Position numbers and translations under genes: made by a program. A stretch of DNA of 64,000 nt from Shewanella benthica (GTDB lineage: Bacteria; Pseudomonadota; Gammaproteobacteria; Enterobacterales; Shewanellaceae): assembly GCA_023284085.1 (NCBI GenBank), contig JAKVHY010000011.1, positions 62,001 through 126,000 on the forward strand, read 5' to 3'. Positions 54,520-64,000 of the stretch are shown piece after piece (position 1 is the stretch's first letter; each line of letters starts with the position of its first letter). The notes under the pieces are model-generated. The model did no database searches. It had not been told where the DNA came from and was given only the letters and a program-made list of their open reading frames with translations.

Positions 54520-57500
54520 TATTTAACTTCCATCTGATTATTATCCATTGCCGGCTGCCCCGGGGATTTGTGCGCCATATCATCCACCGATTGAGTTTGT
54601 TCACTGTCAAATAGTGCGTCTAGTGCCTGGATAAGCGCTTTAGGCGGCTTATCATAGAAGATCCCTGACATGGGAGAATCCACCGACATGCCCCGCAGGA
54701 AGAGGTAATAACTGCCTCCAATATGTTGGTCATAATCGTAGTTGGTCATTCTCAAGCTTAAGTATCTGTGCAGGGCTAAGGTATAGATGATGTACTGCAA
54801 GTCGTACCTGTGGCTACGAATGGCGCCAGCCATAGCGTCGAAACCATAATGAGCAAACGCATCACCCAGATGGTTCGATTTGTAATCGGCGATATAAAAT
54901 TGCCCTTTATGCTCGAAGGTCAGATCGATAAATCCTTTAAGCATCCCCTTGAGGGATTCAAAATTGAGCCCGGCGCTGTAACCATAATGTTCGAGCAGCT
55001 CATTGAGTTCATCTGCCTTAAGCTGGTTAATGGGCAGATAAAACTCCATCTCCACCAACTTTTGACTCGGGGTCAGCTGAGCTAATGTCAGCGAGCCATC
55101 TTGAGTCAGGGGCGCAGCGAGAATATCCAGATACCAGGTATTGAGCATGCTAAACCAAGACTCCTCGATGCCATATTTCTCCATGGCGGCGGGCAGCTGC
55201 TCTGGCAGCTCAGCCTCGGCCAAGGTGAAATCAATCAGCTCCAGCACTAAGTGCATAAAGCTACCGGCATTGGCACCACGCTCGAAAGTAAATCGAGAAG
55301 GCGTTAGGTCGACCTCATCCTGGATTATCTCAAGCTCGGGGAAACTTTCATCATCGGCGCCGGGGGCAACACGCTCATGGGGCAAGTCTTTGACTAATCC
55401 CGAGTAACTGCCCACACGCCATGGGGTATAGCGTTTACGTTTAAGCGTTTTAGGCGCTAAGGTGCATGTTTCATCGGTGACTTTTTCTAAGGCTAGCGTC
55501 GACACATCAGCTTGCACTTCACTGACACTGATGGCATCACAGATCAACGCTTGAGCCTGGGTTTGAATGCGAGAAAAATCACAGGCTTTATCTTCTATTC
55601 CCAGCAGGTAGCCAATGCCGGTCTCATGGAGTTGACTGGTGATCCCGGCTTTTTTAGTGAAGCGGCTATGGTTGGCGATATAGAGATAGCATTGATAAAC
55701 CGGGCGCGTGATGGCGACATATAACAAGCGCAGATCTTCGGCTAAGTTTTCCCGTTTATGACGCTCCCAGCCTTCATCCGTCTGCTCTATGTCCCATATG
55801 AGCCGGTTATTATCATGGTAAAGCATGGGGGCCGGCTTACGGCGATTATCCCGAGCCAGACTGACAAAGGGGATAAAGCAGACGGGATACTCGAGTCCCT
55901 TACTCTTATGTATGGTGACGATTTGCACTAGGTTCTGTTCACTCGCGAGCCTGAGCTGGGCCTCTTCGTTGCCATTGTTGGCGATAAGGGCTTGCTCGTA
56001 CCAGTTGACCAGGGCGCTAATGCCGTCCAGTTCGGTGGCTTTTTGCTGTAGAAGCTCGGCTAAGTGTCTGAAATCGGTCAAACGTCGCTCGCCATCTTCA
56101 CCTTGGAGCAGACGCTCGATAAGTTGAGTCTCATTGGCCAGACTGAGCAGGGCGGGCATGATCCCGCGTCTTAGCCAGTTGTGATGCAGATTATCAAATT
56201 GCTCCAGCAAGTCTTGCCTTATCATCTCATCTTGGTTGAATCCATGAATTGATGCGGCGTTATAACCCAGTAAAGAGGTGGCCAGGGCTGAGCGCAGTGC
56301 TCGCTCATCTTTAGGCGTGGCTAAGGCGTGCAACACCAAAGCCAACTCCCGGGCCTCTAAGGTGTTAAATACGCTGTCGCGGCTTAAGAATACCGAGCCG
56401 ATTTGACGCTGAGATAATGACTCACGTATTACCCCAGCTTCATTTCGATCACGTACCAGCACGGCAATATCTTGGGCTTTTAGCGCCTTACCACTGATGC
56501 TACATTGACCCTGTTGAGATTCCGTCAGCAAGCGGGTTATTTCTGCGGCGGCGTCTTCGGCCAAACGTTTTCTGGCGCTGGCTTTGTTGAGTCCCTTTTC
56601 CGGGTCTTCACTCAGCAGCTTTATCTTCAGCGCCGAGGTGTCTCCATTTTGTTCGACGAATATTTTCTTATCGGCGAAGGGGGACGGCTGCACCGACTCG
56701 AACACAATGGCCTGATTGATAAATGGGTCATCTCGATTCTCAAACAGGGCGTTGACCGACAAGACCATGTTGCGGCTGGAGCGGTAGTTGGTGCCTAGGC
56801 TATAGTGCTGCTTGGTCTGCTCGCGCGCCTGAATATAGGTGTGAATATCGGCGCCCCTGAAGGCATAAATGGCCTGTTTCGGATCGCCAATCATCAAGAG
56901 ACTCACCTCTTTTGATGCTTGATTACTTTCGCAATTATCGTTGTTATCGCTGTTATCGCTGTTATCGCTATTATCGCTGTTATGGTCTGTCGTTGAGGTC
57001 AATTCTGGTTGATAGATACGGTTAAAGATAGCGAACTGCAGGGGATCGGTATCTTGAAACTCATCGATAAGGGCCACAGGAAAGCGCTTGGCTATCAGGT
57101 TAGCCAGGCTAAGCTTATCCTCATGCACATCTGTGCTATCCGGGCGCAGTGCTTGCTCCAGAGTGAGCAAGAGATCGTCCGGCGTCATCAAGTTACGCTC
57201 AGACTTTTGCAATGAAAAACGCCTCGATATGCCGTCTCTGGCACAATAGAGGAAGCTTGGAATGAAATCTTTGATGAGTAAACACAGTCGCTCGATGTGA
57301 TCCAGCACTGGGGCCTGTGCCGGCGTCGGGACTTCGCCGCCTTTATTGAGCTTAAGTCCGCTGAGGGAAAGACTCTCCATCACCTTCATCGGTGGCAGAT
57401 TCATGCTGTACTTACACCAGTTGTCCATAGCATCGAGCATGATGGCCAACTTGGGGTAAGCGTCAGGCTTCTTACCGAAACGCACGCCATTGAGGGGCAG

Positions 57501-58277
57501 AGAATGCAGTAAGGTTTCTATAGCTTCGCGTTCTCTGGGCCAGATGAGCTTGAGTCGGCTCATGCTCTGTGTGAGCGTGCCCTGGAGTTTGTTAAAGTCT
57601 TCGGGCTGTGGATGAGCTTTGGCCTGACTCGCACCTAGCAGTGGTCTGAGTTGCTTAGACAGGGCATCGGGGTCGGCAAATTTTTTCTGAATGATTTCCG
57701 CAAGGCATCCAGGTAATGGATAACAGTGTTCGCGCCAAAAATCGCGCACCGCATGGTGCAGAAACTCGCTGTCATCCAGCGTGAATTCTGATTCGAATAG
57801 CAGAGATGACTCGAAAGCCATGTCGGCCAAAATTCGCTGACAAAATCCATGAATGGTAAAAATAGAGGCTTCATCCAGAGACTTGAGTGCCAGATCCAGA
57901 CGTTTAAGGGCCAAGGGGCGCATCGATTCTGGCGTGGCGCTGTGCAGAGACGCGAGCAGTTCATCACCCGTATCTATGCCGATAAAGTGGCGATAAGCCA
58001 GTTGGATCTTGTTGCGAATACGATCCCTAAGCTCGCCGGTGGCCGCATTGGTGAAGGTTACCACCAATATTTGCTGACAAGTGAGGGGCTTGACGATGCC
58101 GTGACCGAGTAACAGGCGCACATACAGGCCGGCGATGGTATAGGTTTTGCCTGTGCCCGCACTGGCTTCGATAAGACGACTGCCCCCGAAAGGCAAGGTG
58201 AGGGTATCTAAGGGCTGAGACTGCTTAGGCTCTATAACCGGGATAGTCGGACTGCTTGCTGAAGGAGTTGATGACAT
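54519..58277 (-). CDS. recB: Exodeoxyribonuclease V beta subunit RecB
   Basis: 3'-5' helicase and nuclease subunit, 1252 aa. UvrD-like motor: EASAGTGKTYTIAGLY (Walker A), DEFQDTDPLQ, GDPKQAIYAFRGAD, TIHKSKGLEYP, LLYVAITR. C-terminal RecB nuclease domain with IADYKSNHLG. Internal oddity: a Ser/Asp/Asn run (HNSDNSDNSDNSDNNDN, ~431-448) encoded by five 9-bp tandem units at 56935-56979, in a loop before the SLLMIGDPKQAIYAF motif. Between recC and recD, with no ptrA. Confidence 0.96.
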   Translation of the reverse strand: MSSTPSASSPTIPVIEPKQSQPLDTLTLPFGGSRLIEASAGTGKTYTIAGLYVRLLLGHGIVKPLTCQQILVVTFTNAATGELRDRIRNKIQLAYRHFIGIDTGDELLASLHSATPESMRPLALKRLDLALKSLDEASIFTIHGFCQRILADMAFESSLLFESEFTLDDSEFLHHAVRDFWREHCYPLPGCLAEIIQKKFADPDALSKQLRPLLGASQAKAHPQPEDFNKLQGTLTQSMSRLKLIWPREREAIETLLHSLPLNGVRFGKKPDAYPKLAIMLDAMDNWCKYSMNLPPMKVMESLSLSGLKLNKGGEVPTPAQAPVLDHIERLCLLIKDFIPSFLYCARDGISRRFSLQKSERNLMTPDDLLLTLEQALRPDSTDVHEDKLSLANLIAKRFPVALIDEFQDTDPLQFAIFNRIYQPELTSTTDHNSDNSDNSDNSDNNDNCESNQASKEVSLLMIGDPKQAIYAFRGADIHTYIQAREQTKQHYSLGTNYRSSRNMVLSVNALFENRDDPFINQAIVFESVQPSPFADKKIFVEQNGDTSALKIKLLSEDPEKGLNKASARKRLAEDAAAEITRLLTESQQGQCSISGKALKAQDIAVLVRDRNEAGVIRESLSQRQIGSVFLSRDSVFNTLEARELALVLHALATPKDERALRSALATSLLGYNAASIHGFNQDEMIRQDLLEQFDNLHHNWLRRGIMPALLSLANETQLIERLLQGEDGERRLTDFRHLAELLQQKATELDGISALVNWYEQALIANNGNEEAQLRLASEQNLVQIVTIHKSKGLEYPVCFIPFVSLARDNRRKPAPMLYHDNNRLIWDIEQTDEGWERHKRENLAEDLRLLYVAITRPVYQCYLYIANHSRFTKKAGITSQLHETGIGYLLGIEDKACDFSRIQTQAQALICDAISVSEVQADVSTLALEKVTDETCTLAPKTLKRKRYTPWRVGSYSGLVKDLPHERVAPGADDESFPELEIIQDEVDLTPSRFTFERGANAGSFMHLVLELIDFTLAEAELPEQLPAAMEKYGIEESWFSMLNTWYLDILAAPLTQDGSLTLAQLTPSQKLVEMEFYLPINQLKADELNELLEHYGYSAGLNFESLKGMLKGFIDLTFEHKGQFYIADYKSNHLGDAFAHYGFDAMAGAIRSHRYDLQYIIYTLALHRYLSLRMTNYDYDQHIGGSYYLFLRGMSVDSPMSGIFYDKPPKALIQALDALFDSEQTQSVDDMAHKSPGQPAMDNNQMEVK

Positions 58278-61200
58278 TATTTCTCTCCTTGGCTTGTCAT
58301 GGTTCCGCCTTCGACGAAACTGGCTAGCTCACCGAGTTTATCTTTGTGATACAGGCTAAGCATGGGGCTAAGTAGCGTCATGGCAATGTGTCCGAATTCT
58401 TCTTCTGAAAAATCATCAGGGAAACTAAACAAGCGTTGATAGTGAGGTTCCATGGCTTCACCTAACTGACTCTGCTCATCGAGCCACTGACTCTGGGCTT
58501 CGAGTAATTTATCTTGATGATCGCCTTCGGCTTCAACATAGGCGAGGGCGGTTCTAGGCATAAACATCAAGGGGTGAACTTGTCCCGACTGGAAGTAAGC
58601 TAACCACAGGCTCAGTTGAGCCTTAGCTTGCTCATGTGCCACGGGATGAAAAGCATGGAAATGACCGATATCTAACAGGTAGCTGATGTGTGGCAGCGTG
58701 TTAGTCACTTTATTGCAGCCCATGGCGCAAATACACAGATGTCTGATGTAGAGGCGGATAAGGTCTCGTCCATTGGCAGTGCCAGGGCGGTAGTTCACCA
58801 GGCCTTTGGCGCAGAGGTCATCGATGCGTCCGACTAAGTTCATCGGTTCATTTAAGCCATCGGCTTGGGTGAAGCTAAGTGCTATATCCATGGAGCGCTG
58901 GTTATCGCCCTGAAGATAGACTGCGCGGCCGATTAAGGGTTGAATGTCATGCAGGTATTGATTGAGCAAGAGATCATCGAAGGGCTGAAGCGGCAGCTCA
59001 CCGCTGGCTTTTAATCGCAGCAGTAGCACTTCATCCGGGGCCTCTAGTCTCTGTGATATGGCGTTGTCCAGTAGACTTGCCTGGAGCTTGTAGCGCTGCA
59101 GTGGATTGAGGCTAAATGGCTCATCGTTATCGTCGGCCTGAATATTCAGGCTTAAATCGACCTTGAGGGTTCGATTGAAGAAGTACTGGGCCGGGTTTCT
59201 GAAGAAACGGATAAGGGCCGAGACTTCAAGCTCATTATCATCTAAGACATCGGTTAGCAGACTGACATCTATGGCTTGGGTTATCTTGAGCCCGGCATCG
59301 ATAAAGCGCTTTGCCTGTTTAACCCCATCATCTTCGCCTGTTTGACTCGGACACCACTGCGCCGAGTAACTCTGCTTTAGTCGATGATCTGCAGCATCTT
59401 CTCGCGCTTGGCTTAGATAGAGGCGCTCATCGAAGGGCTGCAAGGGTTGCTCGATTAACAATTGCTGGTGGATGGCCTTCTCTATGGCGGGGATATCAGG
59501 CTCATCAGCAGATCCTTGGTTGAGCGATTCTGGCTCAACATCTTTTGGCTCAAAGGCTGCTGGCAGATAACAGAGCTGACAATATTCTACTAACTCAGAC
59601 ACTAGCATAGAGGGAATGCGTTCAGAATTATCCCGTTCGCTGTGGCCGATATAACTGATGTAGAGCTGCTCTCTGGCCGAGAGAATCGCCTCTAAAAACA
59701 GGTATCTGTCATCCAGACGGCGAGAGCGGTCGCCTTTTCGCGGTCCAAATTGAGCCACAAGATCGAAGCCCACCGGGTGTTGAACCCTAGGGTAGACGCC
59801 ATCATTCATGCCGACCAGACACACCACCTTAAAGGGGATGGAGCGCATGGGCATCAAGGTACAAAAATTAACACTACCGGCTAGATATCTCTGGCCGACA
59901 CGGGATTCACTCAAGGTGCTGTTAAACCAATTTTGCAGTACCTGAGTATTGAGGGGCGTCACTTGCCCTGCTTCGTTCAGTTCAGTTTTTAACTTGTTTA
60001 TCGCTTCGCGTATGGCTTGTAGCTGAGGTAACTCCTCATCGTCGACCTCATAAAAATCATCAACAAGCTGGGCGAGTTGCCCCATGCGTTCTTCTATTGA
60101 GCAGGTTTGCCCGAGCACTGCTTGGTAGTCATCTAAGGTCTCAATAAAGTTGAGTAACTTACCCAGGGCCTGAGCCGATTGGCCCTCGATCCCCTTTACC
60201 AATAGGGTGTCTTGGTAGAGGGCGGCGTCATCACTGAAGGCGTAGCCCAAGATGAGACGCTTGATGCCAAAAGCCCAAGAGTTTTTATCGAAAGCCGGTA
60301 GAGACTGAGCGGCACGGCTAGTTTCATCTCGGCCCCAACGCACACCGGCTTGCTCGAGCCAGTGGCGGATCAAGGTCAGTGCCTCGTCATCTAAGTCGAA
60401 ACGCCTGAGTACGGCCGGGACCTCTAAAATGCCTAAGATATCGGTTAAACCAAAGCGGCTCTGGTTGATGGACAGAATATGTAAGAAGCTGTTGATCAGC
60501 GGTGATTCCTGGGCCGCGCCTCTGTCGGCAATGGCGTAAGGAATATAATGCGCGCCGTGTTTCGCCGAAAAAACGGCGTCGATATAAGGGGCGTAAGCGG
60601 CGACATCGGGCAACATGATGACGATATCCCGGGCAAGCAATGGCTCGTCTGGATCATCTGGTGTGCGGCTGAGCATATCCAGTAGATGGTCATGCAAGGT
60701 CTCAATTTCCCGTAGCGGGCTGTGGCAGCTGCGAAGGGTCAAGGAGTCATCGGTTTTAGCCAGAATACGCCGTCCATCGAGCGTCAGGTACAAGGAAGCA
60801 TCTGGGCCTAAGCTTCTATCTCGGGTGCTGAGTTCGAGAATGTCATGTTGAATGCCGCTCAGTAGGCTATCGACACCTGGGTCTTGGTAACACTCGAAGT
60901 TAAAGTTGGCGTGCTCTTCGGGAAGCTCGAGGATAAGATCCAACAGCTCGCGGCCCATCTTGCCGTTATTGGCCAGTAATGGGTTGCCGACCTCGAGTTT
61001 ATCTTCCCAGTCTTGTTCAAGCTTTTGTTTATCGGCATATTCAAGCGCCATACGGGCACGCAGACGCGGATCGACGATATCGCCCCAATAATGCTGACAG
61101 GGACTCAAGTTCAGCATGATCACATCGATGCGCTTGGCCAGATGATAGAGTACATCCAATGTTTGCGGCGCCATGGAGGATATTCCGAACACGAATAAAC

Positions 61201-61867
61201 GTCTTGGCAGCCCTTCGAGTGAGGTGTCGGGATTGTCCAGGGCATCGAACAAGGATTGATGCAGGTTTGCCCTGTGGTATTGGCTCTTGTTGAGGTGTTG
61301 GTTATTAAATTCAATCAGGGCACGCCATAATATAGGCTGCCAGGCCTGAGCCTGAGATAATTTGTCACCCCTTGGCGGGAGTGTGGGCTCATTGGCCTCC
61401 CAGGCTGCAATCCAATCCGGGCGGTAAACTAGGTATTGATCGAAGATATCGGCTATCTGGCCGCATAGCTGAAACAGTTTCAGTGGATTGTCTTGCTCTG
61501 TCTGGTCTTGCCCTGATGTAAGGTAGTTTTTTAGTGGGGCAAACTCCTGGCCGCTCAAGAGTGTAGGCAGTAGCTCCATCAGTTTCCAGGTCATGGAAGG
61601 TTTTGTGAAGGCGTTTTCCTTGGGCACGTCGGGCAATAATATGTGGCACAGTTGCCAGATGAAGCTCGAGGGCAGGGGAAACTCAAGCGCCGCGGCTATC
61701 TTGTTTTTCTTGGCTATTTCCAGTCTCAGCCAGGTCGACATCCCCGGGCTTTGGACTAGCACATGCTCTGGCATTAACACAGGCATGCCGGGTATGGGGT
61801 TTTGTAACTCCAGGGCGAGCTGAGCTGACAGGGCTTCCATTCGATTAGACTGAACAAGATAGAGCAT
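58277..61867 (-). CDS. recC: Exodeoxyribonuclease V gamma subunit RecC
   Basis: Chi-recognition subunit, 1196 aa, helicase-fold without catalytic residues. Start MLYLVQSNRMEALSAQLA; VLVQSPGMSTWLRLEIAKK, LFVFGISSMAPQ, VCLVGMNDGVYPR and VHPLMFMPRTALAYVEA are RecC landmarks. It overlaps the recB start by one base, so recC-recB-recD is one coupled operon. Confidence 0.95.
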   Translation of the reverse strand: MLYLVQSNRMEALSAQLALELQNPIPGMPVLMPEHVLVQSPGMSTWLRLEIAKKNKIAAALEFPLPSSFIWQLCHILLPDVPKENAFTKPSMTWKLMELLPTLLSGQEFAPLKNYLTSGQDQTEQDNPLKLFQLCGQIADIFDQYLVYRPDWIAAWEANEPTLPPRGDKLSQAQAWQPILWRALIEFNNQHLNKSQYHRANLHQSLFDALDNPDTSLEGLPRRLFVFGISSMAPQTLDVLYHLAKRIDVIMLNLSPCQHYWGDIVDPRLRARMALEYADKQKLEQDWEDKLEVGNPLLANNGKMGRELLDLILELPEEHANFNFECYQDPGVDSLLSGIQHDILELSTRDRSLGPDASLYLTLDGRRILAKTDDSLTLRSCHSPLREIETLHDHLLDMLSRTPDDPDEPLLARDIVIMLPDVAAYAPYIDAVFSAKHGAHYIPYAIADRGAAQESPLINSFLHILSINQSRFGLTDILGILEVPAVLRRFDLDDEALTLIRHWLEQAGVRWGRDETSRAAQSLPAFDKNSWAFGIKRLILGYAFSDDAALYQDTLLVKGIEGQSAQALGKLLNFIETLDDYQAVLGQTCSIEERMGQLAQLVDDFYEVDDEELPQLQAIREAINKLKTELNEAGQVTPLNTQVLQNWFNSTLSESRVGQRYLAGSVNFCTLMPMRSIPFKVVCLVGMNDGVYPRVQHPVGFDLVAQFGPRKGDRSRRLDDRYLFLEAILSAREQLYISYIGHSERDNSERIPSMLVSELVEYCQLCYLPAAFEPKDVEPESLNQGSADEPDIPAIEKAIHQQLLIEQPLQPFDERLYLSQAREDAADHRLKQSYSAQWCPSQTGEDDGVKQAKRFIDAGLKITQAIDVSLLTDVLDDNELEVSALIRFFRNPAQYFFNRTLKVDLSLNIQADDNDEPFSLNPLQRYKLQASLLDNAISQRLEAPDEVLLLRLKASGELPLQPFDDLLLNQYLHDIQPLIGRAVYLQGDNQRSMDIALSFTQADGLNEPMNLVGRIDDLCAKGLVNYRPGTANGRDLIRLYIRHLCICAMGCNKVTNTLPHISYLLDIGHFHAFHPVAHEQAKAQLSLWLAYFQSGQVHPLMFMPRTALAYVEAEGDHQDKLLEAQSQWLDEQSQLGEAMEPHYQRLFSFPDDFSEEEFGHIAMTLLSPMLSLYHKDKLGELASFVEGGTMTSQGEK

Positions 61868-62503
61868 GAAGTTTCCTAGGAAAGTGCCTTATACCGATTG
61901 GTATTAAATACGTGAAGGAGCCCCATGTAAATCATATAAAATAGGCAAGTGTATGGGAGACTCCGAAGACCAAAACTATTCTATGTGATTGAATTTATTT
62001 GTCCAACGAAAGGCTAGATAAATGGCGGTAACTGCTGCTTTAGCGTTTTATGAGCCTTGTTCTAGACTAGAAATCTGTTGCTCCCCTATATGTTTTAAAA
62101 TGGAAATGTAACAATATTTTTCAATGTGGATGTATTAACAAAAATTAAACATCCCGTGAGCCGCTGTATATATCTACTGGATATAGCTTGAGTAGTCAGT
62201 CGACAATCACCTGAATTATTATAACTTTTTTGGGTTATTATTCCAATATAAGTCAATGTCTTAACTGCTATTATTCATGTGCGGCCTTCGCAGTTATTCA
62301 CTCTGGTAAAGCATAGTGAATACCTGCGCTGGCGCTTGTTTTTTATACATTTAAGCAAGTTGTAGATTGAAACAATGATCAGTATAGGAGACGAGAAAGA
62401 CTTGTCGCTAGCATCACGCACATACTCAGTCATTTAAAATAGGGTTTAAAAATGACGTTCCCTAGGTTATGCTAAATAAGTTAATCGTTTTCTCGTTGAG
62501 GTT
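61868..62503. other. Gap between recC and the copper operon
   Basis: 636 bp without a recognised gene. It should contain the recC promoter (-) and that of the copper-related genes (+). I saw no convincing CueR-type dyad. Confidence 0.5.
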
Positions 62504-62911
62504 ATGTTGAATATAGGTAAAGGGATCATCTTGATGTTGATGCTACTGACATTTGTCGGTCAGGCATACGCGTCTGTGATCATGCCTTACTCTATGTCCA
62601 TGGGCATGTCTACAAGTACCATGTCTCAACACTCCATGTCTCAAGATACGATGGAAATGAGCCAGGATTCGATGCAAGATCCTGATTCGGCACATTCCGG
62701 CATGTCTCACACCATGACAAACGATGAGCAACAAGACTGTTGTAAGAGCGTATGTAATTGCGCTATGGGTTCTTGTTTCTCAGTGGCTTTAACCATGGCA
62801 CTGCCTGGATTAGATATAACAACACACCCTCTACTTAAGATGAGTGTGTTTAAGATGACAACCCTTAATCAATATCCCTCTTCGCTTTACCGTCCTCCAA
62901 TACTCGCCTGA
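62504..62911 (+). CDS. Met/Cys-rich secreted protein of a copper-resistance operon
   Basis: 135 aa. A signal peptide (GKGIILMLMLLTFVGQAYA) is followed by a Met/His/Ser-rich section (SMSMGMSTSTMSQHSMSQ) and a Cys cluster (CCKSVCNCAMGSC), both good Cu(I) ligands. Such CopL-like small proteins often precede copA/copB in gammaproteobacteria. The following gene is a DUF411 protein, then a CopA-type oxidase. Copper binding in the periplasm is inferred. Confidence 0.7.
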   Translation: MLNIGKGIILMLMLLTFVGQAYASVIMPYSMSMGMSTSTMSQHSMSQDTMEMSQDSMQDPDSAHSGMSHTMTNDEQQDCCKSVCNCAMGSCFSVALTMALPGLDITTHPLLKMSVFKMTTLNQYPSSLYRPPILA

Positions 62912-63123
62912 TAAGGCATAGATCCGTTTAAAATTTACGGTCTTAATCCTTTTGCTGCTAACTGCGTCGCACATGGTGAACTCGATCAAAAATCTCAAAT
63001 TCGCCCGACGTTAACTCAGTTCTAAGCCTGAAATTTGATTGAACCCTTAGGTTGATTTTTAATCTTGTGGGGCAATAATTCTACAGATTTATTGTTTTCA
63101 GGCTGCGTATATTCGGAGGCCCT

Positions 63124-63741
63124 ATGGCTTCAAAAAACACCTTACCAGAAAACGCTTTACTAGAGACTAAGAGCTCAAGACTCATGCCTTCAAAAGAGGG
63201 CCGTATAAGCAAGAAGCTCATGTTGATTTCCCTGCTTATGGCCACAGGTCTACTGGGAGCCAGTGCCGTTAATTACATGGGCAGCGAAGCCTTATCAGGC
63301 AATGTCACTGCCAGTAAAGACGCAGAGATAACGGCTCAGGTTCATTCTTTGGTCGTGTATAAAGATCCAAATTGCGGCTGCTGCGGTAAGTGGATCGATT
63401 ATATGAATAACCATGGATTCGATGCCAAAGCCCATGACACTGAGCAGCTGAGTTCGCTCAAACAAGCCAAGGGTATCCCCGCCAATGTTCAGTCTTGCCA
63501 CACCGCGATATCTAGCCAAGGTTTCGTGTTTGAAGGCCATATTCCCGCAACATATGTTCATCAGTTTCTAAACGATACTCCGCCTGGGGCTATCGGTTTG
63601 GCCGTCCCTGCTATGCCGGTAGGTAGCCCGGGAATGGAGTACGGTGACCAATTCAGGCCTTATCAGGTTTTACTGCTTAATAAAGATGGCAGTCGCAGTG
63701 TCTATGGTGAAGTTAACTCACTAGAGGAGTCAGTATTATGA
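63124..63741 (+). CDS. DUF411 metal-binding protein
   Basis: 205 aa. An N-terminal transmembrane/signal segment (KLMLISLLMATGLLGASAV) is followed by a DUF411 domain with NCGCCGKW (C84, C86, C87), SCHTA and the GHIPATYVHQFL and GLAVPAMPVGSPGME stretches. DUF411 proteins accompany copper/silver export and oxidase genes and are thought to bind copper. Overlaps the next gene by four bases (ATGA). Confidence 0.88.
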   Translation: MASKNTLPENALLETKSSRLMPSKEGRISKKLMLISLLMATGLLGASAVNYMGSEALSGNVTASKDAEITAQVHSLVVYKDPNCGCCGKWIDYMNNHGFDAKAHDTEQLSSLKQAKGIPANVQSCHTAISSQGFVFEGHIPATYVHQFLNDTPPGAIGLAVPAMPVGSPGMEYGDQFRPYQVLLLNKDGSRSVYGEVNSLEESVL

Positions 63742-64000
63742 ATAAAATTCTTAAATCATCTCAATTAATGGCGCCAGGAAGCTTGGTCAAGGCCCCTGGA
63801 ACGCTATCTCGTCGCCGATTCGTCATGGGCGCGGCGAGTGCCATGATGCTGGCCAGCCTGCCTTTCACCCAGAGCGTGTTAGCCGCGTCGTTACGCAAAG
63901 GCTTAACGACGCTCAGTGGTAAAGTGTTCGATCTCAGTATTGACTATCAAACCGTTAATTTCACCGGCACCGATGTTCGTGCCACTGTGGTTAATCAAAG
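63738..64000 (+). CDS. copA: CopA-type multicopper oxidase, 5' part
   Basis: Start of a copper-resistance multicopper oxidase, cut by the window end. Tat signal with SRRRFVMG and hydrophobic AAS AMMLASLPF region, then KGLTTLSGKVFDLSIDY and FTGTDVRATVVNQ, the first cupredoxin domain as in plasmid/Shewanella CopA proteins. Periplasmic Cu(I) oxidation is the expected role. The gene symbol is by similarity. Confidence 0.85.
   Translation, partial: MNKILKSSQLMAPGSLVKAPGTLSRRRFVMGAASAMMLASLPFTQSVLAASLRKGLTTLSGKVFDLSIDYQTVNFTGTDVRATVVNQ

Noticed and set aside
61868..62503. CueR-type copper operator upstream of the copper operon
   Set aside because: No ACCTTCC-type dyad of the right spacing could be found by eye.

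Overview
The window looks like a chromosomal segment of a marine gammaproteobacterium, most likely a Shewanella. The pointers are the gene order rnd-minE-minD-minC-ycgL, the dsbB/nhaB/fadR block, a periplasmic [NiFe] hydrogenase operon (hya/hyp), a Nap-type nitrate reductase operon (napDABC), adjacent recC-recB-recD with no ptrA, and many short palindromic and dispersed repeats. This assignment rests on recognised protein families and synteny, not on a search.

Layout. 1-8 kb is conserved housekeeping: the end of RNase D, MinCDE division-site selection, YcgL, a lytic transglycosylase, YcgN, DsbB, NhaB and, divergently, FadR. 8-14 kb holds the outer-membrane translocation pair TamA/TamB, then an isoaspartyl peptidase. 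15-27.7 kb is one minus-strand hydrogenase block: hyaA-hyaB-hyaC, a strong hairpin, then hyaD, a HypF-like paralogue, hypF, hypB, hypC, hypD, hypE and hypA. Six 64-bp tandem repeats separate hypE from hypA, and each repeat carries its own ribosome-binding site and ATG.

28-36 kb is an accessory, repeat-rich zone. It has duplicated CBS-domain genes, a cold-shock gene, rlmI between two decayed Y1-type transposase ends, an orphan Flp pilin, two integron-type gene cassettes (GNAT acetyltransferases) with a recognisable attC site, and codA behind a codB remnant. 36-45 kb returns to ordinary genes: hrpA, the nap operon with two tiny unlisted ORFs, and a LysR regulator.

46-51.5 kb is a second plastic zone. 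It has ddl, arrays of 23-bp and larger repeats, a guanine-type purine riboswitch in front of a gutted purine permease and an intact xpt, another cassette-like gene of unknown function, fragments of lost genes, and a small repeat-bearing lipoprotein. 52-62 kb is a DsbA-like protein plus recD-recB-recC. The window ends in a copper-related operon (Met/Cys-rich protein, DUF411 protein, start of a CopA-type multicopper oxidase).

Functionally, the hya and nap loci supply anaerobic H2 oxidation/evolution and periplasmic nitrate reduction. Both have upstream sites resembling FNR/EtrA boxes. No complete insertion sequence, prophage, CRISPR array, tRNA or rRNA gene was recognised. The most notable items are the hypE-hypA repeat array, the attC-bounded cassettes without an integrase, the riboswitch left controlling a decayed operon, and the codB and transposase remnants.
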